From NCBI GenBank assembly GCA_030267565.1, contig BRXU01000003.1, positions 4,687,001 to 4,751,000 of the forward strand: a stretch of DNA of 64,000 bases. The letters are read 5' to 3'. Every line of letters starts with the position of its first letter. Position 1 is the stretch's first letter. Both the position numbers and the translations under genes were made by a program. The notes under the pieces were generated by a model, which was not told where the DNA came from, searched no databases, and saw only the letters and a program-made list of their open reading frames with translations. Shown piece after piece: positions 24,172 through 34,656 of the stretch. The stretch is from Pleodorina starrii (taxonomy: Eukaryota; Chlorophyta; Chlorophyceae; Chlamydomonadales; Volvocaceae).

Positions 24172-26238
24172 ATGAGAGCTCCGCGTCTCGGGAGCAGGCC
24201 CTGCGCGGGTCAGCGGAGACCCGCAACGCAACAGCCGCACACCAAAGCCGCCAAGGGGCGTCTTCAGATGGCTCCCCAGCGCCAAAATCTGCGTCTGTGC
24301 TGAGGCCTGCTGGCTGCCCATGTGTGCCTGCTCCTCGCCCTGCGTACGGCAGATGTGGAGTACGGACACAAGCAGGCGGTCACCGCGCTGCTTCAGGAGT
24401 GGGTCGCGGACGTGGGAGCGCGGGCGGGGCTGACGCACACGAACACGCGCCTCAGCAGCGGCTCCGTGGGCGTGGCTGAGTCGCGCCTTGAGGTGGGTGG
24501 GAGCCAGGTGCTCGTGCCGTCATGCCGTCATGCATGGAAGCAGGGCTGGTTCCTCAGGGCTGGTTGCTCAGGGATGAGGGGCCCCAGAGAAGGTCTTGGG
24601 GTCCTGGGGTCTACCTGAAGCGCGTCTGACGTTGTATTCCATTAGCGGACCGCTCCCGCTGCCGGCTGGAGCATCCCGTCTTAGCGCCCCAGGTTCCCCG
24701 TGTGGGGACCCCCCGCACGCGTGCATCTTGGATTTCTGGCGTATGGCGAATGCTCCGCTCGCGTGCGCCGCCTCTGTCCGCCGCGCGCCCGATTCTCTTC
24801 GTGGTGTTCGTGTTTGTGTTCCCGCAGCTCGAGGTTACCTTCCCTTCTCTGTCCGAGTGGGAGCACTTCCTGGGAGCTATCCCCGCCAAGGAGCACAGGT
24901 ACGGTACGGCCCCGGTCCTCGCCGTGCTGTGGTCCGATACGTGGTCCGAGCCTTTCCTTTCCTGCCGTTCAGCGAGGGTATTCGGTATTGTCGTATACCT
25001 AGCCGTCTCCAGCCCGGGAGTTCGCCCAGCCCGCTGCTGCCCCGCCGGCTCGCCATTCTCTAATCCGCAGGGCGTGGAGCCAGCGCGTGCAGGGCATGAT
25101 CGTGGGGGGCTCCCCCCGCTGGGAGCTGTATCGGGCGGTGCCCGCGTTTCCGGACGGTCAGGAGCAGGCGGCCGTGGCGGCGGCGGCGCCTGCGAGCCGG
25201 CCGCTGCTAGCACTGCCCACCGCACCGCCCCCTGCGCCATCTTGGGTGGGTACATGGGCCGGTCTGGCCTGCGCGAGTCCGGTCCGCGTGTCCTACACGT
25301 GGCTCAGCACACCGCTCAGCCACCTGTGGGCGTTCTTGAGCTGCGGATCCGCGATTCCTATGACTTTGTTGCGGGGAGTTGCGGGGAGTCTCGATACTGC
25401 GCCTGCTGGTTAGGGGTGTTCCCGGGGCCGGCGGTGTTTGGTATGGTCTTGGAGCCAGGGGGCTGTGAGGGCCAGCAGTGAAAATTGGCGTGCTTGGGCC
25501 GGCAGGCTCGTTCCAGTTCTCATTTCGCCGCGGCCGCACCCGACCCCCTTCGGGGTCCCTGCCCACGGGAATGTAGGTGGCGGCGGCCCCGGGCACAAAC
25601 GGCGTGCCCGTCGCTGTGCCAGCGGCAAGCGCAGGCGTGACATCGCCCGGCGCTGGGAACTCGGGCGGCAACGGGAACAGCGGCAGCGGCGGCAGCAGCG
25701 ACAGCGGCAGCGGCAGCGGGCTGTCCATCATTGACAACCAGCAGGACGCCGAGGTGGTACTCGACTGGTGGGTTGTGGGTGTCTTTGCACTGACTCTGAC
25801 TCTGACACGCCCGGAGGATGAAACGGACGGGCCGCAGCGCAGCCAAGTAGCCGAGGCAGGCGACGTTGGCGCGGAGGCGATGTTGTCTGCGCTGCACGCA
25901 GCACGCTGCAGGCAGCGCAGACCAGGGGGCGGCGGCCTTGAACCAGGCTTGGCCGTCGGGGGCAGGACCGATGGACCGACCAGCTTGGGGAGGAGGGAGT
26001 GGTGGACCTTGATCCGCTGCTTCGCTCGCGGCGCGACTGCTGGGCCGCGGGGTGTCAAGTGGGCGGGGGGCGGCGGCGGACAGCCGCTGGCAGCTGACCC
26101 GTTAGAACCGCTCGCCACGCCAATTCGCTGCCCCCCTTACCGGTACCCGGCTCCCGCCTCCATCCCGCCCCGGTGCACAGGAAGGGGGAGCCCATGACGG
26201 TCAACCCTGGAGACAAGCTGCCCTTCAAGTTCCTCTGA
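24172..26238 (+). CDS. Uncharacterised protein, possibly plastid-targeted
   Basis: Proposed exons 24172-24292, 24353-24492, 24828-24898, 25071-25245, 25577-25767 and 26181-26238 close in one frame at 251 residues. The N terminus (MRAPRLGSRPCAGQRR) is Arg/Ala/Gln-rich without acidic residues, like a transit peptide. The conserved-looking core is YGHKQAVTALLQEW ... ESRLELEVTFPSLSEWEHFL, then HRAWSQRVQGMIVGGSPRWELY. A Gly/Ser/Pro linker follows, and the protein ends DWKGEPMTVNPGDKLPFKFL. The last block joins across an intron (VLDW|KGEP) and looks strongly constrained. I do not recognise the family. Exons 2-4 and 6 are well supported. Exon 1 has a weak donor (GTCTGT), and exon 5 relies on a TAG acceptor at 25576, so these ends are uncertain. 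Confidence 0.55.
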
Positions 26239-27442
26239 AGGGTGCCGGAAGCAGGGAGCGGCAAAGAGGGGGCGCCCCAGGGCTCGGACGCGGGAGGTGG
26301 CCCCCGGGCCGGCTCCTCCGCGGCCGGGCCTTGCAAGGGGCCGGCTGGACAAGTGAGGGGCTGCTGCAGAATGGGCGCTGACATGGCGTTCGCATTGGGG
26401 GCCCTAGGGCAAACGTTGGGCCTCATCAAGCGGCGCCCTGCGGCCTGATCTGCTTCTCGCTTCGTGGTGTCGTGCACGGGTGCCGAGCGGGCTGAGAGCA
26501 GCGTCCAACAGCTCATAACGTGACAATTACGGTAGCAGCAGAGCACGCTGATCTTGCAGTGGGCATGGGTGCGGGCGCGGAGGTCCATAATTCCGTTTCC
26601 TAAAATCCCGGATGCCATGTTACACGTGTGCTGCGAGCATATCGCGCCGTCAAGCGGCACGGAGCGTGAGCATGTGCGTGCACGTTGTGGCAGCAGGGGC
26701 GCGATCTGGGCGTGAGGGGGTGAATGGCGACGGCTTAGCGTGAGCAGGTCCCGCGTGCAGCTGTGGCGCTGGTGCTGGGCGTGGCTTCCAGCTTGTGATT
26801 GGTGTGGCCGGTCAGGCCGCAATGATCGGTGGCGATGTGGCCATGTGGGGCCTGCTAGCCGCCTGGCCGCCAACGGGAGATGGTCAGAGCGCAGATCTGC
26901 GTTAATTATGCAGGTCTGCGTTAATTTAGTGTGCGTGGGTGCATGCGATTGCCTTCCCTGTTGCCGTCTTGCTTGCGTCTGATGGCGAGGTGCTTCTGGG
27001 GAGTCGGCGACCCCTATAAACGGAAGGGCCTGGTAGTCGCCGGGTCACATTCGCGCGGTCGAAGGGCCACCTGTCACACCAGTTCCAGTGTTACGGTACG
27101 CCTGGTGCATCCGAACCCCAACCAACCAAGTAATCACCACGAGCCACCCGTACAGTTACACCAACCGTCTCGACGTAGGAACCAGATTAGCACAAGCATA
27201 CGGTAGTGTTCTACTACTCAAGCCCAAAAGCTGAGCACTGCTTCTTTAGCTCGGCTCGTTCGTTGTTCCGTATGTTTGGGACAACTTGGGGTTCCAAGCG
27301 TATCTTCAAGCTCCCTTGCCCTGGTTTGCCATGCAAGCTCTTGTGCCCCCAGCTTGAGCCCGTAATCAGCTGCCCGTAATCACGATCTCTTGGTGTCACA
27401 GCCACTGAAACCGTCGTAAAACCCATCGCTGTAGTCACATTA
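26239..27442. other. Intergenic, no supported gene
   Basis: It contains a 17-bp direct repeat with one mismatch (26891-26907 and 26910-26926, core TCTGCGTTAATT) and a possible minus-strand TGTAA at 27160-27156. Large minus-strand ORFs here lack any recognisable feature. Confidence 0.45.
27156..27160 (-). terminator. TGTAA polyadenylation signal (minus strand)
   Basis: The plus-strand TTACA reads TGTAA on the minus strand, 283 bases downstream of the possible small membrane protein. Confidence 0.3.
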
Positions 27443-27811
27443 CTAAGGCCGCGGCTTCCGGGTGTTGCTGCGGCGGAATTTCGGTGTAACCCGCAGGGGG
27501 TCATCCGGCGCCTTAGGCTGCGAAGCCATCCACGCCGTGATGGCGAAAGCGATTACTAGAGCGCCGACACAGGCAAGGAGGGCCTGCGCGTGTTTGACAC
27601 CCGGGGTCAGCCGGGAACTTACAGAGAGTGCGATGCAAAACACAGCAATCTCACCCAAATTGCGTGCTTGTGTCCCGCACGGTTTGCTTCCTTGCGTGCT
27701 TTGGTTTCCTGTTTCGTCTCTGGACGAGACGGCCTGCGCGCAGCGCGCGGCATTCCTACTTCGTTCCACGAGTCTGTAAAGCAGTATACGGATTACCGAC
27801 AGATATTCCAA
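27443..27811 (-). CDS. Possible small membrane protein (one or two helices)
   Basis: A minus-strand ORF ending at 27443 has two hydrophobic stretches: IAVFCIALSV and ALLACVGALVIAFAITAWMA. A Pro/Lys/Arg-rich soluble end (PKAPDDPLRVTPKFRRS) follows. A TGTAA on the same strand, 283 bases past the stop, fits a real 3' end. The N-terminal half is not convincing. The true first exon may start elsewhere, and a GTAAGT inside the ORF near 27624 may mean that part of it is intronic. I cannot assign a family. Confidence 0.35.
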   Translation of the reverse strand: MEYLSVIRILLYRLVERSRNAARCAQAVSSRDETGNQSTQGSKPCGTQARNLGEIAVFCIALSVSSRLTPGVKHAQALLACVGALVIAFAITAWMASQPKAPDDPLRVTPKFRRSNTRKPRP

Positions 27812-27816
27812 CAGGA

Positions 27817-28680
27817 ACTGCGCCCCTGGATGGATGGATGGATGTTACAAGCTTCAATGAGCTCGTACGGCTCAAACGAACCCGGAGGCTCATGAACCGC
27901 CTCAGTCGCGCAAAAAAAGGTAAAGAAAACCAAAAAGACAAAGAATGATTCGAAGCGATGGTGGTACAGTCGATGCGCCCCTGATGATGATGATGATGTT
28001 ACAAGCAGGGATCGTGACGAATTTGAATGCTGCCAGACGAATGACGAATTCCTCCAGACGAATTAAGACGAACTGACGAATACGGCAAATCGTACGGCAG
28101 CCCCAAAGTTCAATTTTCTTGTGTTTTGACGTCAGAACTCGTGTTTTAGCCTGCATATATACACCATTGTCCATCAGGTTATAACAGGCTATCACAGACA
28201 GCAAAAATCACGCCATATGCGGCCTCAGGCGCACCTAATGACCAATGCGACTGCCAGTCCGCCACATTCCCGGGCACCGTGACGCGCGTACGAAACCCCG
28301 CTATCCCTTAACCCGCGTTACCCGCCGATCACACGCACGGCTTCACCATTGCTGGCAACCTGCTCCTAGGGAAAAGTCACGCTTTGCAGGCTCGGATCGC
28401 TCCGACACTTTGCTGTACGGTATGTCGTACTGTAATTCGTCTAATTCATCCCCGGGAAGCTCAAGACGAATTCGTAGACGAATTGCAAAACACGGCAATT
28501 TGACGAATCAATTCGTTTTCGTCACGATCCCTGGTTACAAGCTTCAGTGAGCTCGTACGGTTCAAACGAACCCGAAGGCTCATGAACCGCCTCAGTCAAG
28601 CAAAAGGAACGAAAAGTAAGGAAAAATCAACCGTAGCAGAAAGGGCATAAAGACAACATAAGACAGATACGTCACAAAAG
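27817..28680. repeat. Tandem duplication (unit about 150 bp), second copy split by a MITE
   Basis: Copy 1 begins near 27817 with GCGCCCCTG, a GGAT microsatellite, then GTTACAAGCTTCAATGAGCT and about 90 further bases. Copy 2 begins near 27975 with GCGCCCCTG and a GAT microsatellite up to GTTACAAG (27998-28005). After the inserted element it resumes at GTTACAAGCTTCAGTGAGCT (28534). The flank to about 28605 matches copy 1 with only a few substitutions, including CTCATGAACCGCCTCAGTC. Confidence 0.8.
28006..28533. mobile_element. hAT-type non-autonomous element (MITE), 528 bp
   Basis: The element starts CAGGGATCGTGACGAA, and its right end is the exact reverse complement, a 16-bp perfect terminal inverted repeat. 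It is flanked by an 8-bp target duplication, GTTACAAG (27998-28005 and 28534-28541). An 8-bp duplication with CAGGG ends is the hAT superfamily pattern. GACGAAT motifs recur many times just inside both ends, as subterminal transposase-binding repeats do in hAT elements. There is no transposase ORF, so a relative elsewhere in the genome must have mobilised it. The perfect ends and clean duplication suggest a fairly recent insertion. Confidence 0.88.
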
Positions 28681-29187
28681 CACAACATGACCTGAGAAGG
28701 AGTCTCCATCGACTCTACACGGCGATGCGCTCGCGCCGTAAGCAAAACATGTCATAAACAACCTTTGCAAGACCGCGCTGATCGTCTGCGCCCCTCTATT
28801 CGACTATTCCCGAAGATGTACGGCAACTTGCAGCGTACCCGAATGAATTTGACATGCAGACGTTCTAAGAACAAGTTTAGCTCATGATCGAACGAGTTGG
28901 TACTGGCTCATAAGTGTCTCACGGCCTTCAACCTCTGTAGAGTCCTTATCTTGGTCGTGGCGACAGTTACACCTTCTCCGATCAGCGAACGCGCACCGGC
29001 AGACATTTGCTCTCTTGCGAATATAAATTTATAAAGCAGGATGCATGGTAAACCCAGCAAACAACAAGGGCTGTTCGACGATGGTTCGTTAATCGGCTTT
29101 CTTCAGTCGACCCTTGAGGCGGTGGGTCGCCTCACAATCCATTTAGTTTATTGGCGTTACGGCAACTATACGGCTCAATTTGTGCAG
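28681..29187. other. Intergenic / 5' flank of the 29188 gene
   Basis: AT-richer DNA with an AATATAAATTTATAAAG stretch at about 29020-29036 that could act as a core promoter for the gene to its right. No ORF of note. Confidence 0.4.
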
Positions 29188-29732
29188 ATGGAAACGGCAG
29201 CAGGCGGCCAGCTGTCGGAGGAGCGTGCCAAGCTACAACAGCTCCAGATGGCTCTGGGAGGGCTTGGACTGACGGCGTCAAAGCCGGTGGAGGCGGACGA
29301 CCTGGTGCTGGCGAGCCAGCTTGACAAGTGAGTGTCGGACGAACATAACAACGGCCACGCAGTCTCCCGCCGGCATACCCTCCCGCGTCCCCGCTTAATA
29401 CCACAATCGCCGTTCTGCCCTGTATACCCGGCAGGTTAGAGCAGCAACTTGAGGCCGTCGAGGCGCAGATCTCAAGCGCAGACGATCCCACGAAGCAGCT
29501 CCTAACGAAGAGCACGGCAGTATGGGCGGGGATGCCGCAAGACGGCGACACAGATGGCGGTGCCGCTGCAGCTAGCAGCAGCGCCGCCGATGGCAACGGT
29601 GATAGTGTTTCAGCGTCAGCTGACGCCTGCGGCACTGGTGGCAACGCGGGGCTCCCAGACCGCACGAGCGGTGCCATCGAGTCGGGGCTGCTTCCAGTCC
29701 CGGAGCAGGAGGGCGAGGCGGCAGAGAGCTGA
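29188..29732 (+). CDS. Small coiled-coil protein, unknown
   Basis: Two exons, 29188-29327 and 29435-29732, join in frame (DK|LEQQLEAVEAQ) to give 145 residues. The N-terminal half (QLSEERAKLQQLQMALGGL; SQLDKLEQQLEAVEAQISS) has the charge and Leu pattern of a coiled coil. The C-terminal half is Ala/Gly/Ser/Asp-rich disorder. I start at the ATG right after TTTGTGCAG, which may itself be a splice acceptor. An upstream in-frame ATG at 29041 would add 49 less convincing residues. The size and helical pattern suggest a small complex subunit, but no family is recognisable. It converges on the ER DnaJ gene. Confidence 0.5.
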
Positions 29733-29775
29733 TGTGGGTCACAGCGGTTTGTTACCGTTCTCGCGTATTTATCCT

Positions 29776-29842
29776 GAATGCGCAACATGCTGACATAGAT
29801 TCATGACGGCATGCTGCGCATTCATGCCGTCGTGAATCTATG
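29776..29842. repeat. Overlapping inverted repeats (alternative hairpins)
   Basis: A 20-bp arm at 29794-29813 pairs with 29823-29842 with one mismatch around a 9-base loop. A second arm, GAATGCGCAACATG (29776-29789), pairs with CATGCTGCGCATTC (29810-29823) with one mismatch. The two pairings overlap and exclude each other. They lie about 45-110 bases past the coiled-coil gene's stop. Confidence 0.8.
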
Positions 29843-30582
29843 GCGGCATTCCTCAACCCGTGAGGAGGGGGGGCTGGCGCCAAGCCGCCAGATCGGGATG
29901 GGTAACCCGTGTGCATGGTGCAAGGATGGTGCCCCTTGTTGGGGAAAAGCTGGCAGCAATTTTCCATTGTGACCAGGGTCCCCCTTGAGCACGCATGACC
30001 TGGTCCAGCCGCGTCGGTTGGCCCTCATGGGAGCCGAGTGGGAGTTCTGACGCGACGCCGAGTGGTACGCAATACTACTGAATCACCGGTCCAAGTTCAC
30101 TCGAAGCGCGGCGGCATGGATTTGGGGGGTGTGGCCACCCGTCAGTTCTGCTCACTTCACCTCATCGACGCATGTGCACGCCCACAACGGCCCGTTCTCT
30201 TCATGTGCGATGTCGCATGTTCCCCTAGCCCTGACCGACGGTCAGCCCCTGGTCCCTACACAGGCCTCAATGCACGGATAAACACCCACGCCGTTCGCGT
30301 TCAGCACTCCCCATCGCAGACATACCTGCAGCCCTCGCGCTCGCCTCGGCTCATTCGATTCCAGCCAACTAATGCAACGCGACGACTCCACTCGCAACAC
30401 CCGACGCCGCATCATGCACAGACGCTGCAACCCGCCCTCTGGCCAGGACAAGGTCACACTCAAGCAGTCACGGTTCCGCCTCCCGCATTGCGCTACTTGT
30501 CACAGGCCGCGGATCAACTCTCCGCTCCATTGTACGCTCCATGGCGCCGACGGAAGCCAGGAGCGTCGTCGTCGTCGTCAGG
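29843..30582. other. Convergent intergenic region
   Basis: It lies between the stops of the coiled-coil gene (+) and the ER DnaJ gene (-) and presumably holds both 3' UTRs. No TGTAA was found on the DnaJ strand and no gene is visible. Confidence 0.4.
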
Positions 30583-33500
30583 TTACTTGAAAAGGTTGCG
30601 AACCGTCTCCTTCTGCTGCTCGGTCAGCGCAGACGGGAAGGATACGGTGTACTGCACCCACAGGTCTCCGCGCTTGTGCTCCTGGCCGTTGATGGGCATG
30701 CCCTCGCCCTTGACCTGGTGGTAGTCGCCCGGCCGCGTCACGCCGCTCGCCTCCAGCGTCACCTTGTGGCCGTCCAGGTGCTCCAGCGTGTGGCTGAAGC
30801 CCGTCAGCGCGTCCACCAGGCTGATGGTGAAGTTGTGCATCAGATCGTTGCCCCGGCGCTCGAAGCGAACGTCCGGCACCTGGCGCACCACAAACACCAG
30901 GTCGCCGGGCTCGCCATCCACCAGCGGCTCGCCCTCCTCAAAAAACGTGATTTGCTGCGCGAAGATGTGCGGGAAGAGGACGCAGGAATGGCGGTGTAAG
31001 GCGTGAGGCGATACTAAGTTGGGGCGACATTAGCAGGATTGGAAGCGGGAAGGGGAATAAAGAAAGGGAGTGGAAAGGAGGGGTGCGCGGAATGGGGGGA
31101 AAGAGACGAAAGGGGCCTTGGTTAGACAGGCGCAACTCACATGGGCTGTTGCAAGGGCCGGCCCTTGCCCAAGAGCCGAGAGGCCGACCATGGTGCTTAG
31201 GGCGCTGTGTGCAAATAGTTAACTCAGTGACGGCGGGGGTGGTGGCCGCATACACGATCCCATATAAGAAGGGGCCAGCGGTACAGCGTTCTTTTTGTGT
31301 GCCGGGGAAGGACCAGTCCGGAACGGGCCTTTGCCGTGCAAGCTTTGCAGCGAGTCCGACGGGGACTGTTGCATGGGTTTTAGGGTTTTACCAGACGCAG
31401 GGAAGAGGGGCAACACTCTGATTGTGTACAGCGTGGGTCTTCATGGCCATCAAGGCTTCTGCAGTTGTCCCTCATACTTAGGAGGAAAGTCACGTGCTGG
31501 GACGAATTGCCTCACGACGGCTTTTCTTGTCGCATCTCGCAGACCCCGCAGACACCAGATGCTTCGGTGGCTTGGGCTTATGGCGCTTGCCGGGATAACA
31601 ACGCTGGACATTATCGGCTCGTTGAGGCGTCAAACCCTGCATCCCACCTTCACACACCGCCTCTGCTCGCTGATCAAGCCCTGCATGTCCCGACCGCGGC
31701 TAGTTGCACTTATGGTGCATGAGCTTCCCTTTGCATTTCACGTTTTCCTGCACAATGCGCAACCCAGACGGCACGGCCGCCAGCGGCAGCAGCAAGCGCG
31801 CCAGTCCCTGGGCCGTTCGCTTATGCACACCGTACAAACCACCCAGCCCAGCCCAGACATGGGGTGTCTCACTTCCAACACCGACGCACCCACCTGGCCA
31901 TCCGTCATTCCCGGCTCCACGTGAACGGTGATGGGCTCCTGCTCGCGCTCAAGCTTGACAGCGGGGCACGTGCCGCACTCCTGTGTCTGATACTGCTGGA
32001 ACATGCCTGGACCCAACTGTCGGGTCATGATCTTGGTCTTGCAGTTGCACTTGCGGGTGCCGCTGGTGGTCTTCAGCACGGCCTTGTCCCGGACCACCTG
32101 CACTCAAGGGGTGGACCAAGAGCCGGGCGTGGGTTGAAGCAGCACACGCAGCCGGCAGCCGCTGGCGCATGTAGCACCGCAGGTTTTGTGCCCCAGATGC
32201 GCTTAGATGCGGAGGCCTGGCGTCTGCCCAACCGGTTTCTGTGGCGATGGATGGCGCTGCCGGGGGTCCGTCTGGACAGGGTTCACAGTACCGGAAACCT
32301 TCTGAAGTGAACCCTCCAGCTCACGCAATTCATACGCAGTTCCTACGTCAGCACCAGGCTGGATAGCCCGCCGGCTCTACCCCTACGGGGGCCTGGCGAC
32401 CACTATAACATGTACCACCTACGTCGTTCCTGCATTCCAGTTCGCGACTGCAGCAAGCGTGCCCTTTGACTAGACCCACATATCAATGCCCGTTGCATGC
32501 CAGTCTGACACATCCCTCACCGACCCACCTGCAGCTCCTTGCCAACGTAGAGGTCACGAAGCGTCGCGTGCAATTCCACGTAAATGGTGTGTCCCTTTCG
32601 GACCTCCTCCTCCTCACGCCCACCGCCGCCAAAGCCGCCGCCGAAGAACCTGCAGGCGTCATAACAGAAGGGGCCACCCATGGCAAATGTTACGCCCCTG
32701 GCTTGGACGCGCAGATACTATTGCGTCCCTTGCCGGGTGCTCACCACCCGCTTCCGGTGGATAAGGTACTTCTCGCACCTCGCAAATAAGGTATCTCTTT
32801 CCCAGATATCGGCTTCCCAAGATGGGGGACATTTGCTGCCGGCATGTTCCTCCACCCGTAATAATTCGGCACTTACATGCCAAAGATATCATGGGCGCCA
32901 CGCCCACCGCCCTGCTCCTGTGCCGCTGCCTGCTTCAGGCCTTCCTCGCCATAGGAATCATAGATACGCCGCTTTTCAGGATCGCTGAGGACCTCGTAGG
33001 CTGCGAGAGGTGACAGGAACGCAGGCATTCAGTGTGTATGCCATTTGGGTCTGGGGCTGAGTCCGGCCAGAGTGATGGACGAAGAAGAAACCGTGTCCAG
33101 CAGGCTATCTAGGGGGGCCTGTGTTGCAAATCCCTTTTCAAAACCCCGTTCGAAAAATGAGTTGCAGTGGTTTAGGGGCCATGCCAGAACAGACCCTCCC
33201 TCCCTCCCCTGCCCCCGTGCCCCTCCACACCGACGCACCATGATTGATGTCCGCAAACTTCTGTGACGCAGCCTTCTTCTCCTCCTCCGTACCCGTCACT
33301 TTATCCTGCAGAACAGCACGGCGGAATCCAGATGCGCTGTGGCCTTTGGCTGTCCTTTGGCGGTTGTTCCCAACGCCCAGCGAACATACCGGGTGATACT
33401 GGAGCGCTAATTTGCGGTATGAACGCTTAAGCTGCGCCTCGCTGGCTCCTTTAGACACCTACACGTTGGTCGTGGCCGGTCAGGTATCCGGGCTACGATG

Positions 33501-33622
33501 CATATGGTACGCTACAAAATCATCACCTGCAGTAGCTCATAATAATCTTTTGCAAGCGTATAGTCAGCCTGCAGTAAGACTCCTAACAAGAGAAGAAGCG
33601 CAATCCACTTCTTTTGACACAT
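30583..33622 (-). CDS. ERDJ3: ER-lumenal DnaJ, ERdj3/DNAJB11 type
   Basis: Seven exons on the minus strand: 33622-33527, 33458-33390, 33305-33239, 33000-32877, 32649-32529, 32097-31894 and 30954-30583. They give 350 residues in one frame. Residues 1-25 are a signal peptide (KKWIALLLLLGVLLQADYTLA). The J domain follows, with DYYELLQVSKGAS, HPD at 54-56 split across an intron, and YEVLSDPEKRRIYD. A short Gly-rich hinge (FFGGGFGGGG) leads to the substrate-binding part, with paired cysteines (CNCKTK, CGTC), GEPLVDGEPGDLVF, FERRGNDL, LDGHKV and GEGMP. This matches human DNAJB11, a co-chaperone of BiP that binds unfolded proteins in the ER. The protein ends NLFK, with no KDEL-like tail, as in other ERdj3 proteins. 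One acceptor is TAG (33459-33461). Confidence 0.94.
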
Positions 33623-34656
33623 TGTTGTGAACGATCCAACTGTGTATGGGCGACCCACTTCGTCCATGAGCCAGCGCCTGTTAGCCCTACACTCAAAACA
33701 GTTTACAATCAGTGACAGTGGCTGCGCTTGCAGTTTCTCGTCAACGGGACAGGCTGTGCATTCGTACGGCGAGTACGGGACGTCCAGAAGGTCTGATACT
33801 TGTGCAGCGTCAATGTTATTGGGATAATGCTCTGGCTTCTGTTGCTGGTTTGTGGTGCTTATGGACCTGTCGGTGCCGTGTTTAAGCTTCAACATTTGTT
33901 TCGGTGACTCTGAAGGACAAGCGTAGTACATGTGCGTGCGTCATAACGTGCCGTTTCAAAGTCTGTCTCCTTGTCGACAATTTTTGAGGTGTCCAGGCGT
34001 CACGGGCGTGCGCCCGTGGGTCGGTCAGGGAAGGTGGGCGTTGTCCTGGGAGCCTTTTCGTGTGTGCCTCGAACCATGCTACGTGAGCCATTGAGAGGGG
34101 GTACAATGGGCGTAAGACCTTGAGGGGTCGTTTGGACGGTAAAACCATCGGGCCAGCTGGTCGTGCTCTGCAGCGGGGAACGCTGCAGCGTAGTGGATGT
34201 CAGGTCAAGCACCGCGCGTGGGGCACGGAAGAGTCACAGTGAGCCCATTCCAGTTGCTACCCTGCGATGGTTGCCCTGAATCGGTTTTTCAGGGGACACA
34301 GAGGATCGCCGGTGCATACCGTACCTGACACTGCCGCCCCACTGGGCGTTTACCCATCAGCTCCGCGATTATCCCGTTCGGTTGCCTCTACAACAGGTGG
34401 TGCCTCATCCGCGCGAGCGGTAAGCCCACTAGCAGGCCCGTACAACCGCTAAACCACCCCCAGACCCACCGCCATTCCCCACAGCCGGACGCGCCGCAGC
34501 TGTCATCGTCCAAACCGCTACCTTCCAGCTTACAGGCTCAGCCGCGGCTCAGCCTCTCGTGTCGGTGCACTTGCATACCCCCCACTTTCATGCCTCTCCG
34601 CTGGGCACCCGCCTCCCATTCCACACGCCCACCAGTTTATGCACCCATGCACCCAT
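33623..34656. promoter_or_regulatory. Upstream region of ER DnaJ; 3' region of the kelch gene
   Basis: Both flanking genes read leftwards. The right part holds the kelch gene 3' UTR with a TGTAA at 34534-34530. The left part should hold the DnaJ promoter. I looked for an ER-stress element (CCAAT-N9-CCACG) and did not find one. Confidence 0.4.
34530..34534 (-). terminator. TGTAA polyadenylation signal of the kelch gene
   Basis: Plus-strand TTACA, 123 bases after the minus-strand stop at 34657. Both position and motif fit green-algal 3' ends. Confidence 0.55.

Noticed and set aside
31380..31396. TTTTAGGG-like interstitial telomere motif
   Set aside because: Only one copy; not a telomeric array.
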